The notes below the pieces were generated by a model. It saw only the letters and a program-made list of their open reading frames with translations, was not told where the DNA came from and did not search any database. 64,000 nt of DNA. It comes from Dichetophora obliterata. Its lineage: Eukaryota; Arthropoda; Insecta; Diptera; Sciomyzidae. Location of the stretch: positions 31,730,563-31,794,562 of the forward strand of contig OY986437.1 in NCBI GenBank assembly GCA_963920525.1. Direction: 5' to 3'. The first letter of the stretch is position 1, and each line of letters starts with the position of its first letter. Made by a program: the position numbers and the translations under genes. Positions 38,140 to 49,630 of the stretch are shown piece by piece.

Positions 38140-38592
38140 TCTGAATTAAAAAAGGGGGCGATGAAGTGGGCGTGGTTCATAGTAATATGGCGACGTTAAC
38201 AGTATTAAGAGCAATATACTACCAAATAAAAAATAATCCGTTGGAAGGAACAAATTTGTACAGAGAACAAAAAGTTTAAAACTTAAATTTGTCGTGAAAA
38301 GGGGCGTGAAAGGAGGCGTGGCGTAAGAAATGTTTATTTCTACCTCGCCTGGAGTATAATGTGTATACAATTTGAAGTAAATCTGTTAAAAACTATATGG
38401 GAGCAATTACATAATTTTAAAAAAGTGGGCGTAAAAGTGGGCGTGGTCGAAAAAAGTACCCTATTAATCATGCTAAAGTTCCAGTTAAATGCTGTGAAAA
38501 TTTCAGGAAGATCGGTCCAGAGGTTTGGTCTCCTATAAGGTACAAACAAACAAATAAACAAACATACATTCCATTTTATATATATAGAAGAA
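38140..38592 (-). mobile_element. Helitron fragment, 5' end only
   Basis: Ends at right with the inverse of TCTATATATATAAAATGGAA, the same 5' terminus as the neighbouring Helitron, and shares GAAAATTTCAGGAAGATCGG and GTGGGCGTGGTCG with it. No CTAG end is found at its left. It is probably a truncated relative lying next to the complete copy. Confidence 0.5.
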
Positions 38593-39699
38593 GATAAGGA
38601 TTTTGACCATGCAAATTTTTTAAATTGCTCAAATTTCAATTTTTTTTAAATATCAAAATTGGTGCCCATTTTTTTTTTTTGCTGATAAGCTCCATCAGCT
38701 TATTTTAATGATGATTATTATATTTGGTATTCAAAGATTAAAGAGAATACATATATGTATATCTTTTTAAATGATTTTCACTTTATAGCTAAGAAAATGC
38801 AAAAATAACATAAACTAGGTACATTATCTTATCAAATAAATGATAACGATATTATTCTCTACTTCCCAAATACCCTTCATCGCAAGTTTTTCTCTATCCT
38901 TAACATGTTATTATATATCTACTTTTAAATTGCTAACAATTAAGCACATTCAAGTTAATAATGTCTGCGTTTTGTTGTATCAGTTAACATTGTTAATATG
39001 GCAACTACAAAAAATATGTAAAAAATTTGCAGACAAAATAGTTACAGGTGCGAAAAATTTGAAAATAAAGTGGAAACAAAAAACATGAGAAACGTTTATG
39101 TGCGCTTCGCTAATTCAGCGAATGATTTTTGTCTGTGCGTGTGACTGACTCATTTTCTGGCTATTTGTCAGTATGTCGTTCTTATGGTATGTCTGACAGT
39201 GCGCCTTTATGCACGCCTCTACCAGAGGAAAAAACTTCAATGCATGCAATTACCAAATGCAATCGAAGTGCAGCTATTAACCGACTTTAAGCACGTTTTA
39301 ATTGCATTACCGTTAAACCCAAATGTTTCTAATGTAAGCGTGAAAATTTATATTGTAAGTAGCGCACGCCAACAAACACATGTTTAAGGCCGGCAAAATG
39401 CATTTGCAACTGCATTAAATTAATTCGTGATACTAGCCAAGGAAAAGAAAATTTCAACATCATCAAAAAATTCAGAAAAACTTTTAGTTGTTGCAAAATA
39501 CGTAGACTGAAGGGAAATACATTGTGTCAAAAACAGTACCGAGAATTGGTCAATAAAACACAAAACATTTATTAACATCCTAATTTATTGCACCGCCTAC
39601 AAAACAAACCGCTTCTGGCAAGAATTCCGAGTGTATAACACCGCGATTGATTACCTTGACTATTGATTAACTTTGACGTGATTTTTCTGGTTTCGGCCT
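38593..39699. other. Non-coding stretch
   Basis: AT-rich to about 39080, then more balanced composition to about 39400. No recognisable exon or element. Confidence 0.35.
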
Positions 39700-42117
39700 A
39701 GTTGGAGGACGCCATTCCGAGGCTTGTTCACTGATTTCATATCAAATTCGTTAACCCATTCAAATAACATGAAGTTGTGATCGTTAATGACATTGAAGTA
39801 GAATGCATGGTTGTTAGTGTGAGTGAGTGGGGTGTGTGTGTATGCGTGGAGGGTGTGTTTGCAAGTGTGTTTCTGGGGAGTTTGCACTGCAAGTTCGATG
39901 ATCCTCTTGAGCCTTATCGTGCGTAGCATGCCTCTAGTCCTGGATTTGAATGCGAACGTAGATTCACAGATCGGGTGACTATGAAGCGATGGCGCACAAG
40001 TGGTTTTAATTGGGAAGTTTTTGATGTATTTCTTTATGAAATGGCCATGAGCGTTCCAATTGAACAATGAAGGTGTATGAATGTGGATGAGCAAATTGCT
40101 CTTCTGTGCGAATGGGTCGAGGGTGTTAATGACGCTCTGCTTGCGAGATGTCAATTGGCAAATCGTAGTAGGGTGAAGTGATGGACATGGGAGTTTGGGG
40201 TGAAAAGGAGGTTGCTTAGACGTCTGAGAAAGAAATTCCAAAAGGCTAGAGTAGTTGGGGATACTGAGGTACTCCAGCATAGGCAGCGTTATAGAGAATG
40301 TCTGAGTGAGTATAAGCAAATGCTTGTACAAGTGTGAAAGAGAAAGAGTGGAGAGACTTTGTGTACTGATATAGAGATGAACCGTGGTGCATAACATATA
40401 CAAAATGTCGTAGGCAGGGCAGATCTACGAATTTAAGTTGTATTCGTCTTGGCGATACTATTCTGTCGTAATGGAGAGATTGAACTCATTATTTCCGAGA
40501 TCGGAAGGTGATATCTCTTCTTAAGCCAGGAAAGAGGTAAATTTTCCGTCTTTAAGGGAGGGTGAGATTGAGTATGGCATCAGTCTATTGCTAAGTCGGA
40601 GGTCTCCAGGTATTGATGGAATGACTGGAGAGATGGGTAAAACCATCTGGAAGGTTATTCCTGAATATCTTGATACCATTTATGTAAAGTGTATGTCTGA
40701 GGCCTGCTTCCCAACTGTGTGGAAGAAAGGTGACCTTAACCTCCTGATAGGTTTAGGAGTAATCCTAAGGTGGATGGACGTTGTTCGAGGCTATCCGCAG
40801 GGGTCTATCTGTCATTTATTAATTTGGAGCCTCATGATGGATCCTTTGTGAAGGCATCTTCGCCAACTGTACGAATGGTGGGCCTATGCTGTTGAAAGCC
40901 AGTCTCGTGCTGAGCTGGAGGCTTGGGCAAGTGCGGTCATGAGCATAGTGTGTGATTGGGGGATAGGTGTTGGTGTGAATGAGGCCATGGACAAGACCGT
41001 GACGATGCTGCTGAAAGATACGTTATCGTCTAGTCGACATCCATGTGTAAGAGCCAAGGGGTTAGCCTTAGATATGCAACTGAAGTCAAATAATTGGGGA
41101 TAATCATGTCTGAACAAATGTGTTTTGTTGTCGATCTGGTGACATTGAAGGGCCGATTACTGTCGGCCGTGGAGCGTGTGCGTCGCTTTCTAAGGAGCGA
41201 ATGGGTCCTCAGTAGGCGGGCTGTGTGTCTTATATATTAGGGCCTATTTATTACTTGCGTGATTTATGGTGCTCCTGTATGGGGTCACGTGGTCAGGTCT
41301 GCAGTAGGATATAGAAAAATACTCTCTTGTTAGAGAGCCATTATGATTGGGTGTATGCGTGTGTGTCGTACGGTATCAACTGATGCCTTACAAGTGTTGT
41401 TCAGGTACCTCCTCTTGATCTTGTGGGAATGCAGCTATGTGCTACTTACGGGATCAAGAAAGATTTGCCCTCCTTATTGTTTAAGTGGGTTTTGCATTCT
41501 GATGCCAGTATGTGAGGTCTAGATGGCAATCTAGATGGAATGAATCTGTGAAAGTGAGGGCCACGTATAATTTTATACGCCATGTTATGTTTGTGGAGTG
41601 GGAAAAAGTTCGCCCTGACTTTTGCTTTAGCTTCAGCCTGGGTTTCCTTTTGATAAGGCATGGTTTTTTCAATGCTTTCCTTACAGTCAGACTCAAACTG
41701 CGGAGTGTGATTGTGAGGCAGTTTGTGAGGACTGGTTGCACGTTCTTCATGAGTGTACTTTTTATGAAGACATTCGTGATCTGCGTGCAATTGGTGTGTT
41801 GTGTGGAAATGGGTATTTTGATATTGAAAACACGCTCGCTTCCACCGATCAAGTTTGCAGGTTGGATCAGTTTGCATGTCAGGTGTTTGAGATGCGGTAT
41901 ACTTGGCGTAGTTGAGTTTGTTGTATTCGTTTTGTGTCTGCTTTGTGTGAATGTTTGGTCCAAATTGAATGGTGTGTGAATGTGACTATTCTTTTTTTGT
42001 TGGTTTGTGCCTAAGTGTTTGATTGGTCACCAGTCTGGAGTTGTAAGCAATCAATAGCCGATAAAGCTACCTAGCTCGATGTAGGTTTGCATTCTCAAAC
42101 CGGATGCCGTACCCCAC
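39700..42117 (+). pseudogene. R1-clade LINE ORF2 remnant
   Basis: A non-LTR retrotransposon polyprotein in broken frames. Endonuclease end: FDDPLEPYRA near 39895 and LVLDLNAN near 39937. Linker: KRWRTSGFNWEVF near 39985 and RLLRRLRKKFQKARVVGDTE near 40215. RT: SRRSPGIDGMTGEMGKTIWK at about 40590, GYPQGSICHL at about 40790, then SRAELEAWASAVMS and WGIGVGVNEAMDKTV. The segment between motif 2 and GYPQGS, with the first palm Asp, is deleted, and the expected YADD reads WAYA-VESQ, so both Asp are lost. The C-terminal CEDWLHVLHEC..YEDIRDLRAIG, typical of R1 relatives, is at about 41718-41795. R1 normally inserts in 28S rDNA; no rDNA is seen here. Clearly inactive. Confidence 0.8.
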
Positions 42118-42235
42118 TTAATAATAAAGCTTATATAAAACAGTAATGTTTGAATTTAAATTCGAATAAAAGTATTGCTTGATAGCTTAAATTACAATTC
42201 TGCTTGTATAAAACTGAAAATTTACAATTATTGCA

Positions 42236-45018
42236 ATGAGGAGAAAAAAATATTCAATCGAAATTTCAATTGCACAGCATTGGTAATTGTTCTTAGATCA
42301 GTTGGTAGAGCGTTCCAAAAACGGATTGAATACACAAAAAATTGTCTTTCCGGTGCCAGACAAGAATGACGCATTTGTATTATAACGTTTGATCTTCATG
42401 ATCTTGCAAACCCGAGTCTGTTGTACAGATAAAACGGCTCCCTAGTATAAACCACCTTGTGCAGTAAAATTAGTGAACGAAATTTCAGTAAATTGTCGAG
42501 AGTCATATTGTATAAACGTTTTGCATGCACGGAGACATGATCTCTACGTTTTAAGCTATAAACATAACGAGCAATGTTGTTGAAGAGAACATTTAGTTTG
42601 TGTTTAAATAAACTGTCACAGTTAGCAAATATTTCGCACCCATAGAGCAGGGTAGGCATAAGGTACGATTTAGCCAGTAAGGTACGTGTTCTAAGGGGCG
42701 TAAAATATTTAGTTGTCCATAAAACACGTAACATACCATACACTTTACCGATAGCGCTACCTATATGAGTGTTCCACGACAATGTTCTATTAAATATTAT
42801 ACCTAGGTTTTTCACGCTATCCACACATTCAATATCACAATTCTTCAGTTTAATTTTTGGGAAGAGTGAATAGTCTACTGGTTTTTTGGAGATGACAATG
42901 CATTTTGTTTTTCTGGGATTTAAACATAGGCCATTTGATGTGGTCCATTCGTTAACGCGTCGAAGATTATCATTTAGGTTCGAAACACAAGGGACGACAG
43001 ACTCACGGGAACAACTAACATACAAGTGGACATCATCGGCATACATATGAATATTACAATTTTTCAACACTTTTGATAGGCAATTTATGTTAACAGAGAA
43101 GAGCAGAGGACCTAACACCGAACCCTGTGGAACACCTCTGTCATTTGGTAGGAATTTTGATACAATGCTATTTGAACAAACTGCTTGTGTTCTGTTGGAT
43201 AGATAGGATGATATCAAATTAGCAGCAGTCGGGGAAAAATGAAACAGATTCGCAAGCTTATTATACAACACAGAATGATCCATCAGAATGATTTTGAGTG
43301 GTCTCAGAGCACTAGAAAGTTAATTTTGTTCTCATCAATACCTACTCTAAGGTCTTCAACAACATCAACTAGTGCTGTTACACAGCTTCGATTAACTCGG
43401 AATCCAGATTGACATTCGTTGATTGAATGATTTCTATAAATGAACTTACACATTTGTCTATAAATTATTAGCTCTAGAACTTTTAATACATACGACAAAA
43501 TGGCTATAGGACGGTATTCATTGCACGTTTTTGGAATCGGTATTATTTTTGCCTGTTTCCAAGTGGATGGATATATAGAAGTAGTGAGAATAAAATTAAA
43601 AATGTGTGTTACAAAAGGTAGTAATTTGGGGAGTAGGGCCTTGAGAAATACAGGATGAATATTGTCAAAACCAACAGCATTTGAATTTATAGCAAAAAAA
43701 CACTCGAGAACATCTGTCTGCTCAACGCATTCAAAACTAAAAACGTTGTTACTTCGCACGCTGTTAGGGTTAGCGAAAGATTCATGAGAGATTGCTGGCA
43801 TTGGAAGATCTAGAAACTTTATATATAAATCTTCTACATCAACATCATCACTTTTCCTACCTTTACACTGCCCATTCCAATGTTTTTTATTTCCTGCCAT
43901 GTTTTTTTGCTATCAATTGCAGAAGAGAAATTTTCACAATAAAATTTTGTTTTTTCTGATTTTATTTCTGCAACAACAATTTTCCTAGCATTTTTGAATT
44001 CACTATAAATCTCCGGTGTCTTAAAACGTTTCCATCGATTGTATAGTGTATCAGGTTGCAATATTAAGTTTTTTATTTTGTCGTTAAACCATGGGCGCTG
44101 AACAGGTTTAAAATTTTTATTTTTAAGTGGGACCAACTCCTCAAAAAGACTACTGAGGTTGGATTGCAAAAAATTAACTTGCTCATCGGGCGATGTCATA
44201 CATACTGTATTTACTGCTCCAGTTGATATTTGAAATTCCAGACTCGAGACGATGGTAATCAATACTTTTAAAGTCGCGAAACAAAAATGACTTTGGTTGC
44301 GTCTTCAACTGAAAGTCGCACGACACAAAAATTATATCATGTTTGGAAAATGAAGGATAAGATATCTGATCATAAAGTAAAATTTTTGTTTCATCGTTAA
44401 CAAGAAATACGTCAAGCAGTTGACTGGAAAAAGTCCTAAAGTCTGCATTTCGAGAGCTAAGTGAATTTCCTTTAAGAGATTGCTATTAAAATCGCCTGCA
44501 ATAAGAATTTGTGAGTAGCCAAGAGAGATATTTTCAATGAGTTGAATAAGATTTGTCATATCAATAGTTCGCTTGGGACGGTAGACATTACCAATAAGGA
44601 ACTTTTCATTTGCATTGGATATAGCAATAAACAAATATTCAATAGAACAACAAGCATCTGACTTACAAATTAGCTTACACGGGATACTATCACGCACATA
44701 GATAGCTGCACCTCCTGTATGACCCAATCTGTCTGCGCGAAACATTTTAAAACCACTCAAATTGAACAAATTATCGTGCATATGCTCATTAAGCCATGTT
44801 TCTGAAATACAAAGAATATCAACGCCTGAACTCTCGAAAATATACCTTAATTCATCCATCTTATTAACAACATTTTGCGCATTAAGATGGCATATATTAA
44901 GTCCAGCCCTCTGCTTGCACAGTATTCGAACTAAATTAAACGCGTTGTCTTTGGAACGAAGTCGATCGCTAGTCAACAAGTTTGACATGTGTGAGAAGAG
45001 GTGTATTTTTGCTACCAT
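42236..45018 (-). pseudogene. CR1/Jockey-group LINE ORF2 remnant, YADD type
   Basis: Endonuclease-reverse transcriptase of a second LINE family in four frames. 45018-44332: endonuclease with LNICHLNAQNVVNKMDELRY, CISETWL and IAGDFNSN. 44262-43834: linker. 43900-43304: RT fingers, WKQAKIIPIPK, YRPIAILS and CQSGFRVNRSCVTAL. 43283-42396: palm, with GVPQGSVLGPLLF and the intact MYADDVHLY. A frameshift near 42390 is followed by the usual C-terminal RFWNALPTDLR to about 42236. ORF1 is not found upstream, so the copy is 5'-truncated. Its 3' end abuts the R1 remnant, tail to tail. Exact clade is unresolved between CR1-like and Jockey-like groups. Confidence 0.85.
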
Positions 45019-45627
45019 GCCGTGCTCTTTTTGTAATCGGTCATTGCAATAATGTTATAACAAAAATAAGGATATGCTAAATAAAAATAAATAATTTTGT
45101 TGTGATTCTTTCGTTGTTTGATAGCAGCAATAATGATTAAATTGAGATTCTTCGGTTGCTTGGTGTCAGCAAAATTGATTTTATATTGATGATTTTGGTT
45201 GTGTTATGATAGCATTTTTGTTTTCTCTACTTATCTGATTTATTTTAGAATGATCAATACTGTCTCCCCACACCTTCCTTGGAAGTAAAAAAGCAAAAAT
45301 TTTGTGTTTTTTATATAGTTTTATTGTATCGCTAGAGCATCGATAGCTTTCAAATGATATGCAAAAAATTTTGTAATGCCAAGAATTGCCAGTTAACTGG
45401 TATAAGTTTGTAGAAATGTCACCTGTCCATTTTTATGAAATAAGGCGAGCGAAATTTTTCACCACATTTTGATAATAACTTTAAGAGGGCTTTTAAAATA
45501 GTCAATTCCAGGTACTTTTTTTGACGGAATGTATCGAAAGTTTTATTCAGATTAAAGGAGATTTAAAAATATTTACATTCCATTATTTTTTTGTTATAAT
45601 ATTAAATTTCCCAGTTATACTGACAGC
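45019..45627. other. Non-coding stretch
   Basis: AT-rich sequence 5' of the minus-strand LINE. No ORF1 of that LINE and no other feature was recognised. Confidence 0.35.
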
Positions 45628-46041
45628 CAGTGATGTTCCTCGACGCGTCGTCTTTAATTGTCGACATTTTGGTGTCGACAATGCAGAATGTGTCGACAAT
45701 GTAGACAATGTCGAGAATTGTGTAAACAATGTCAACAAAATGCAACACTGCGAAAATGCATGTTCCATTTAGATATTGCTGATTCTTAAAACCTTTTGAA
45801 AAGTCGTTTAATTAACACAAAGTAACAAATTTTACAATTTAACAAACAAAAGCCATGCCCAGAAGGCGTAAAAATAAGAAATACTTCGAACTTGGACTCA
45901 ATTTAATTAAATATTACAATAAAAATGCAGCCTCTTACATTAATTATCTACACGTCGTTAAAAGCAATTGTCTACACGACATTGTCGACACCGTCGACAA
46001 TAGTATTGTCGACATCATGTTCTCTACGCCGCACATCACTG
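45628..46041. mobile_element. 414-bp hAT MITE with GTCGAC cluster, perfect TSD
   Basis: The termini CAGTGATG and CATCACTG are exact inverses, and CTGACAGC flanks both sides (45620-45627, 46042-46049), a perfect 8-bp duplication as hAT elements make. Near each end lie three GTCGAC hexamers in TTGTCGACA-type contexts (45660-45698 and 45983-46014), probably transposase-binding sites. The 95-codon frame starting at 45855 straddles the right end of the element and is not a gene. Confidence 0.88.
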
Positions 46042-47828
46042 CTGACAGCTTTGATTACATGGTTGCCACTGATTTAGAAATGTTCAACACAAAACGCCGG
46101 CACTGTTGGATTGTGTTTGTTTTTAATGATGTTGTTCAGTGAAAAACACCGCCACGGTGATCTTTAAACGATTGCTGCTTATTGACAACAAACAAACTCA
46201 ACAGTGCTGGTATTGTTGTTGTTTCCACAGCTGGAGTTATTGGTATTATTGTTGTTGTTTTATTTTGTGGTGCTTCATGCCCAAATGCAGCGAATGGAAG
46301 ACACCTGAACCTGCGTTTGGCTCATGTGTCTGTGCCTGTAAGTTATGATGTTGTTGTAGTTGCTTTGTTTTTGGAAAAAAGTGTTTACACTGCATTTTCA
46401 TGTTATTTTGTCCATTTTGCTTTTCATTTTCCATGGTTGTTGTTTGCGGTTTTAGCTTGTGCGGTATTGACAGTGGTTGTGTCTTACCGCTGGAACGCAC
46501 AAAAGTACCAGACCAAAGCGGAAATACAACATCATAAGAGTTAAGCGAAAATATCCAACAGGTTCAACAATAATGGTTTTGGATTACAAAACTAATGGTA
46601 GAAAATTGTGTATAATTGATCTGGAGAGATTAAATTACCGTTTTGAGTTAAAAGTTGAAAATGATAGTAGCACCAGCAATCTTAGTAAATGTTTTTTATT
46701 AAATAGGCATCTTTTGCTCTCAAAAAATTCTAGTATATCTACATATAATGCCGTGCGACACATGAATGAAAAAATCTAATAAATTATGAAAAAAGAGCTC
46801 AAAGTAAAATACCTGTGTTTTACATTTTTTTTATCAGCTAAAAAATTTTAAATTTCATTTTAGTTTGTTTAAATGCAATGTATGCATTTCATTTATTAAA
46901 ATAAACCCGCCAGTAACTCATCATCCGAATCATCACAATGCTTACACATTTATAGGGGGGCATCCCCTAAGCGTTGGTTCAATTAAAAAAGAATTAAATT
47001 ATGATATAATTATACACAAGCATGGGCGTCCACAGGGGAAAGGGGGCGCTTGCCCCCTATTCTGTGAATATTCTCAAATAGCTTCATATTAAATAATTAG
47101 CTACAGTTTAAAAATTTTTTTGGGAGAATCAAAAAACTTTCTAAATTGTAATTGTTTTTTGCGCCCAAACTTAGGGATTTTAAAAATGTTTTACTAAAAA
47201 CGTCGTTTTTATTTGTAAAAGTGTACAATTTAGCAGGAACATGTATTTTGATAAAGTGCATCAATAATCAATCAAAAAGTCGACTTTAATTTGTAGGGGG
47301 GTTTTAGTCAAAGGCTGAGGTACCTATGCTCAGCGGCTCCAGGATCAAACAAAAGACCCTCAAACTGTTGTCCAAAATAAATAGTAAGACTTGTTGATTT
47401 TAATGCTCGGATGATATTTTTCTGCTTTATTGTTAAAGTTGAAATTTTTAGCAGTGTATACAATATTCAAGTAGGTATGTATATTTTCCTCTTAGTGTAA
47501 TCATATGAGTAAGTCTTTCTTATTACAATACACAATATTATAGGAATACGAGCGATAAATATACAGTCGTGAGTGAATCTGCCGACGCTGGTTCGATGAT
47601 ATTCGGTGAAATTCAGTGATGTTAGTTGTTATTTGGTGTTCGGTGTTATTCGGTGTTCGGTGACTTGGAGAGGTTCGGTGTGATTTAATTTTTTATATTG
47701 TTATGTATAATTTTTATAGTGTAATATATACACAAATATTTGTGTATGGCGTGAAGCACCTTGGTATTTATTTTAACGATAGGGTAATAACAATAAAATA
47801 ATAAATAATAGAATTCCTTAGTATACAT
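46042..47828. other. Non-coding stretch with unclassified small repeats
   Basis: 46140-46550 has GTT-rich sequence and overlapping 70-120-codon frames on both strands without domains. At 47026-47062 the phrase ATGGGCGTCCACAGGGG followed by GGGGGCGCTTGCCCCC resembles a transposon terminus. At 47590-47690 TTCGGTG recurs about eight times. No host exon was recognised. Confidence 0.35.
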
Positions 47829-48165
47829 CTGTACGTCGGGCTACCGTCTGACAGAAGCCGACGTGATTGACGAAGGAGAATGTTTATTGTGGACGCCCGA
47901 CCGACCGAAGCCGATGTGATGGTACCACTAGCTAATTAAAATAAAAAAATAATCGAGACTCCCGACCGACCGAAGCCGACGTGATGGTCCTAAAGCGAGT
48001 TTTGTTGTGGACTCTCGACCGACTGAAGCCGACGTGATGGTCCCAAAGCAAATGTTGTTGTGGACTCCCGACCGATCGAAGCCGACGTGATGTTCCAAAA
48101 GCAAATTAATAATAAAAAACATCGAGACTGCCGACCGACCGAAGCCGACGTGATGGTCCCACTTA
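47829..48165. repeat. Tandem array of GACCGACCGAAGCCGACGTG units
   Basis: Six units of about 53-66 bp, each with CGACCGACCGAAGCCGACGT or a near match followed by GATGGTCC(C)A, separated by two spacer types: one with TTTTGTTGTGGACT, the other with AATAAAAAAATAATCGAGACT-like sequence split by species-like variation. GC content is much higher than the surroundings. It could be a minisatellite or part of a long terminal repeat. No coding potential. Confidence 0.8.
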
Positions 48166-49059
48166 CTAACTACTGCTTATAATACTTAAAAGCTAAATGT
48201 ATTAACAAGAGCCACCTTGCGATAGCTCGTTTTGAATCAACGGACTTGTAATCGTTTCCAACAAGTATGCGACGAGACAAAGCACTACGCTCTCGAGCCA
48301 TCCCGAAGTCTGTCACAATGCGCCTTTCTTATTCATATGTCGCTAGAAACCTTCTGGGAATTATATCATCTCTGGCTGTTGCGTGTGGTGTACATAGGCT
48401 TGGCTGTTGGCTACGTTGAATAGCTGTGTGTGTGTGTGTGTGTTTGGCTGTTGGTTGAGTTAAATGTGCACAGTGGTGTAGTAGAGTAGTGGCGTAGAGT
48501 GCGGGGTGCAACTTTGTAACGAATCACCGTTACAAACTTATGGTAACTTACGGCTTTTTTGATTTTATACGATAATTTTAAATGTTAATATATTTTGAAG
48601 AGAACTCAAAAATAATTTCTTTAAAGTATATTTATAACTAAAGCTGAGCTAAGCCCTGCATGCATTTTTAAATAGTATGTTGTACCCGTCGCAGTGATAA
48701 GTTACAATACCATTTCATTTACCCTTGTTTCACAGGCACTTTACAATACGTATTCTTACACTCAAAAAATTTTGTGTGCAAATATAACTAATAACTGCTT
48801 CCATTCTATTTTATTCGTAGCTTTCAGTCACGAATAGGATTCGTAGATTGAACATAGTTTGGTACATATTACAAAAATTTTATTCGTATTCTTACAAAAA
48901 CAAATGTATATTGTACGAATACATTTTTTACATTTACCAGAGCTGTAAAATATTTGATCAATTTGATTTTATCCTCAAAAAAGTGAATCCGTAAATAATG
49001 AAATAAGAATGCATTCAATGAATGCAAAATTGATTTATAAACAAAATTTTTATTTCACA
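48166..49059. other. Non-coding stretch with (GT)n microsatellite
   Basis: Holds a (TG)n run at about 48425-48445 and otherwise AT-rich sequence. No gene or defined element. Confidence 0.4.
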
Positions 49060-49626
49060 TTCATTTTTTAAAAAAATGATTAAGTATTCATTTCAATTAT
49101 TCATTTTTGTTATTCAGAATAATGAATAATTTTTTTATTCATTTGAATGAAATTCACAAAGAATGCTATTCATGAAGAATTTCAGAATTTTCAATTTTTC
49201 TTTCTTTATTCAATATTAATTTTTCATTCATTATTCATTTTTTATTCATTTGTTATTTATTATTAATTTTTTTATTCATTGTTCATTTGTCATTCATTAT
49301 TAATTTTTTATTCATTATTCATTTGCTATTCATTATTAATTTGTTATTCTTTATTTATTTAAGGACTAAAAAAGGCCATAAATAAAAAATGAATACAAAA
49401 TTAATAATGAATAAAAAATGAATAATGAATCACAAGTGAATAATGAATAAGAAATGAATAATAAATGCATTATGAAGAAAAAATTAATAATGAACAACAA
49501 GTGAGTATTGAATAAAAAATGAATAATGAATAACAAATGAATACTGAAGAAAAAATTAAAAATGAACAAAAAGTGAATAATGAATTAAAAATAAATAATG
49601 AATAACAAATAAATAAAAAATAAATT
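49060..49626. repeat. ATTCATTATTCATTTTTT inverted simple-repeat palindrome
   Basis: The left half (about 49060-49355) consists of imperfect TTCATTATTCATTTTTTATT units, and the right half (about 49380-49626) of their reverse complement, AATGAATAATGAATAAAAAA. Together they form a large AT-rich inverted repeat around a short spacer at about 49356-49379. It directly abuts the long-TIR element on its right. Short frames on minus are low-complexity FIHLLF repeats, not genes. Confidence 0.85.
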
Positions 49627-49630
49627 TAAT

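Noticed and set aside
39660..40403. 247-codon minus-strand frame
   Set aside because: It is the opposite strand of the R1-type LINE remnant, whose plus-strand motifs are recognisable; the minus peptide is low-complexity.
41446..41963. Two 140-160-codon minus-strand frames
   Set aside because: Shadows of the R1 C-terminal region on plus.
45855..46142. 95-codon frame starting MPRRRKNKKYF
   Set aside because: It crosses the right end of a hAT MITE with a perfect target duplication, so the frame is an accident of the insertion.
46139..46544. Cys/Val-rich frames of 69-120 codons
   Set aside because: Produced by GTT-type triplet runs; frames are open on both strands and no domain is seen.
47829..48165. 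CRISPR array
   Set aside because: The spacers are repeated rather than unique, the repeats vary, there are no cas genes, and the context is eukaryotic.
49366..49569. Hydrophobic 67-codon frame (FIHLLF repeats)
   Set aside because: Translation of the ATTCAT-type simple repeat.
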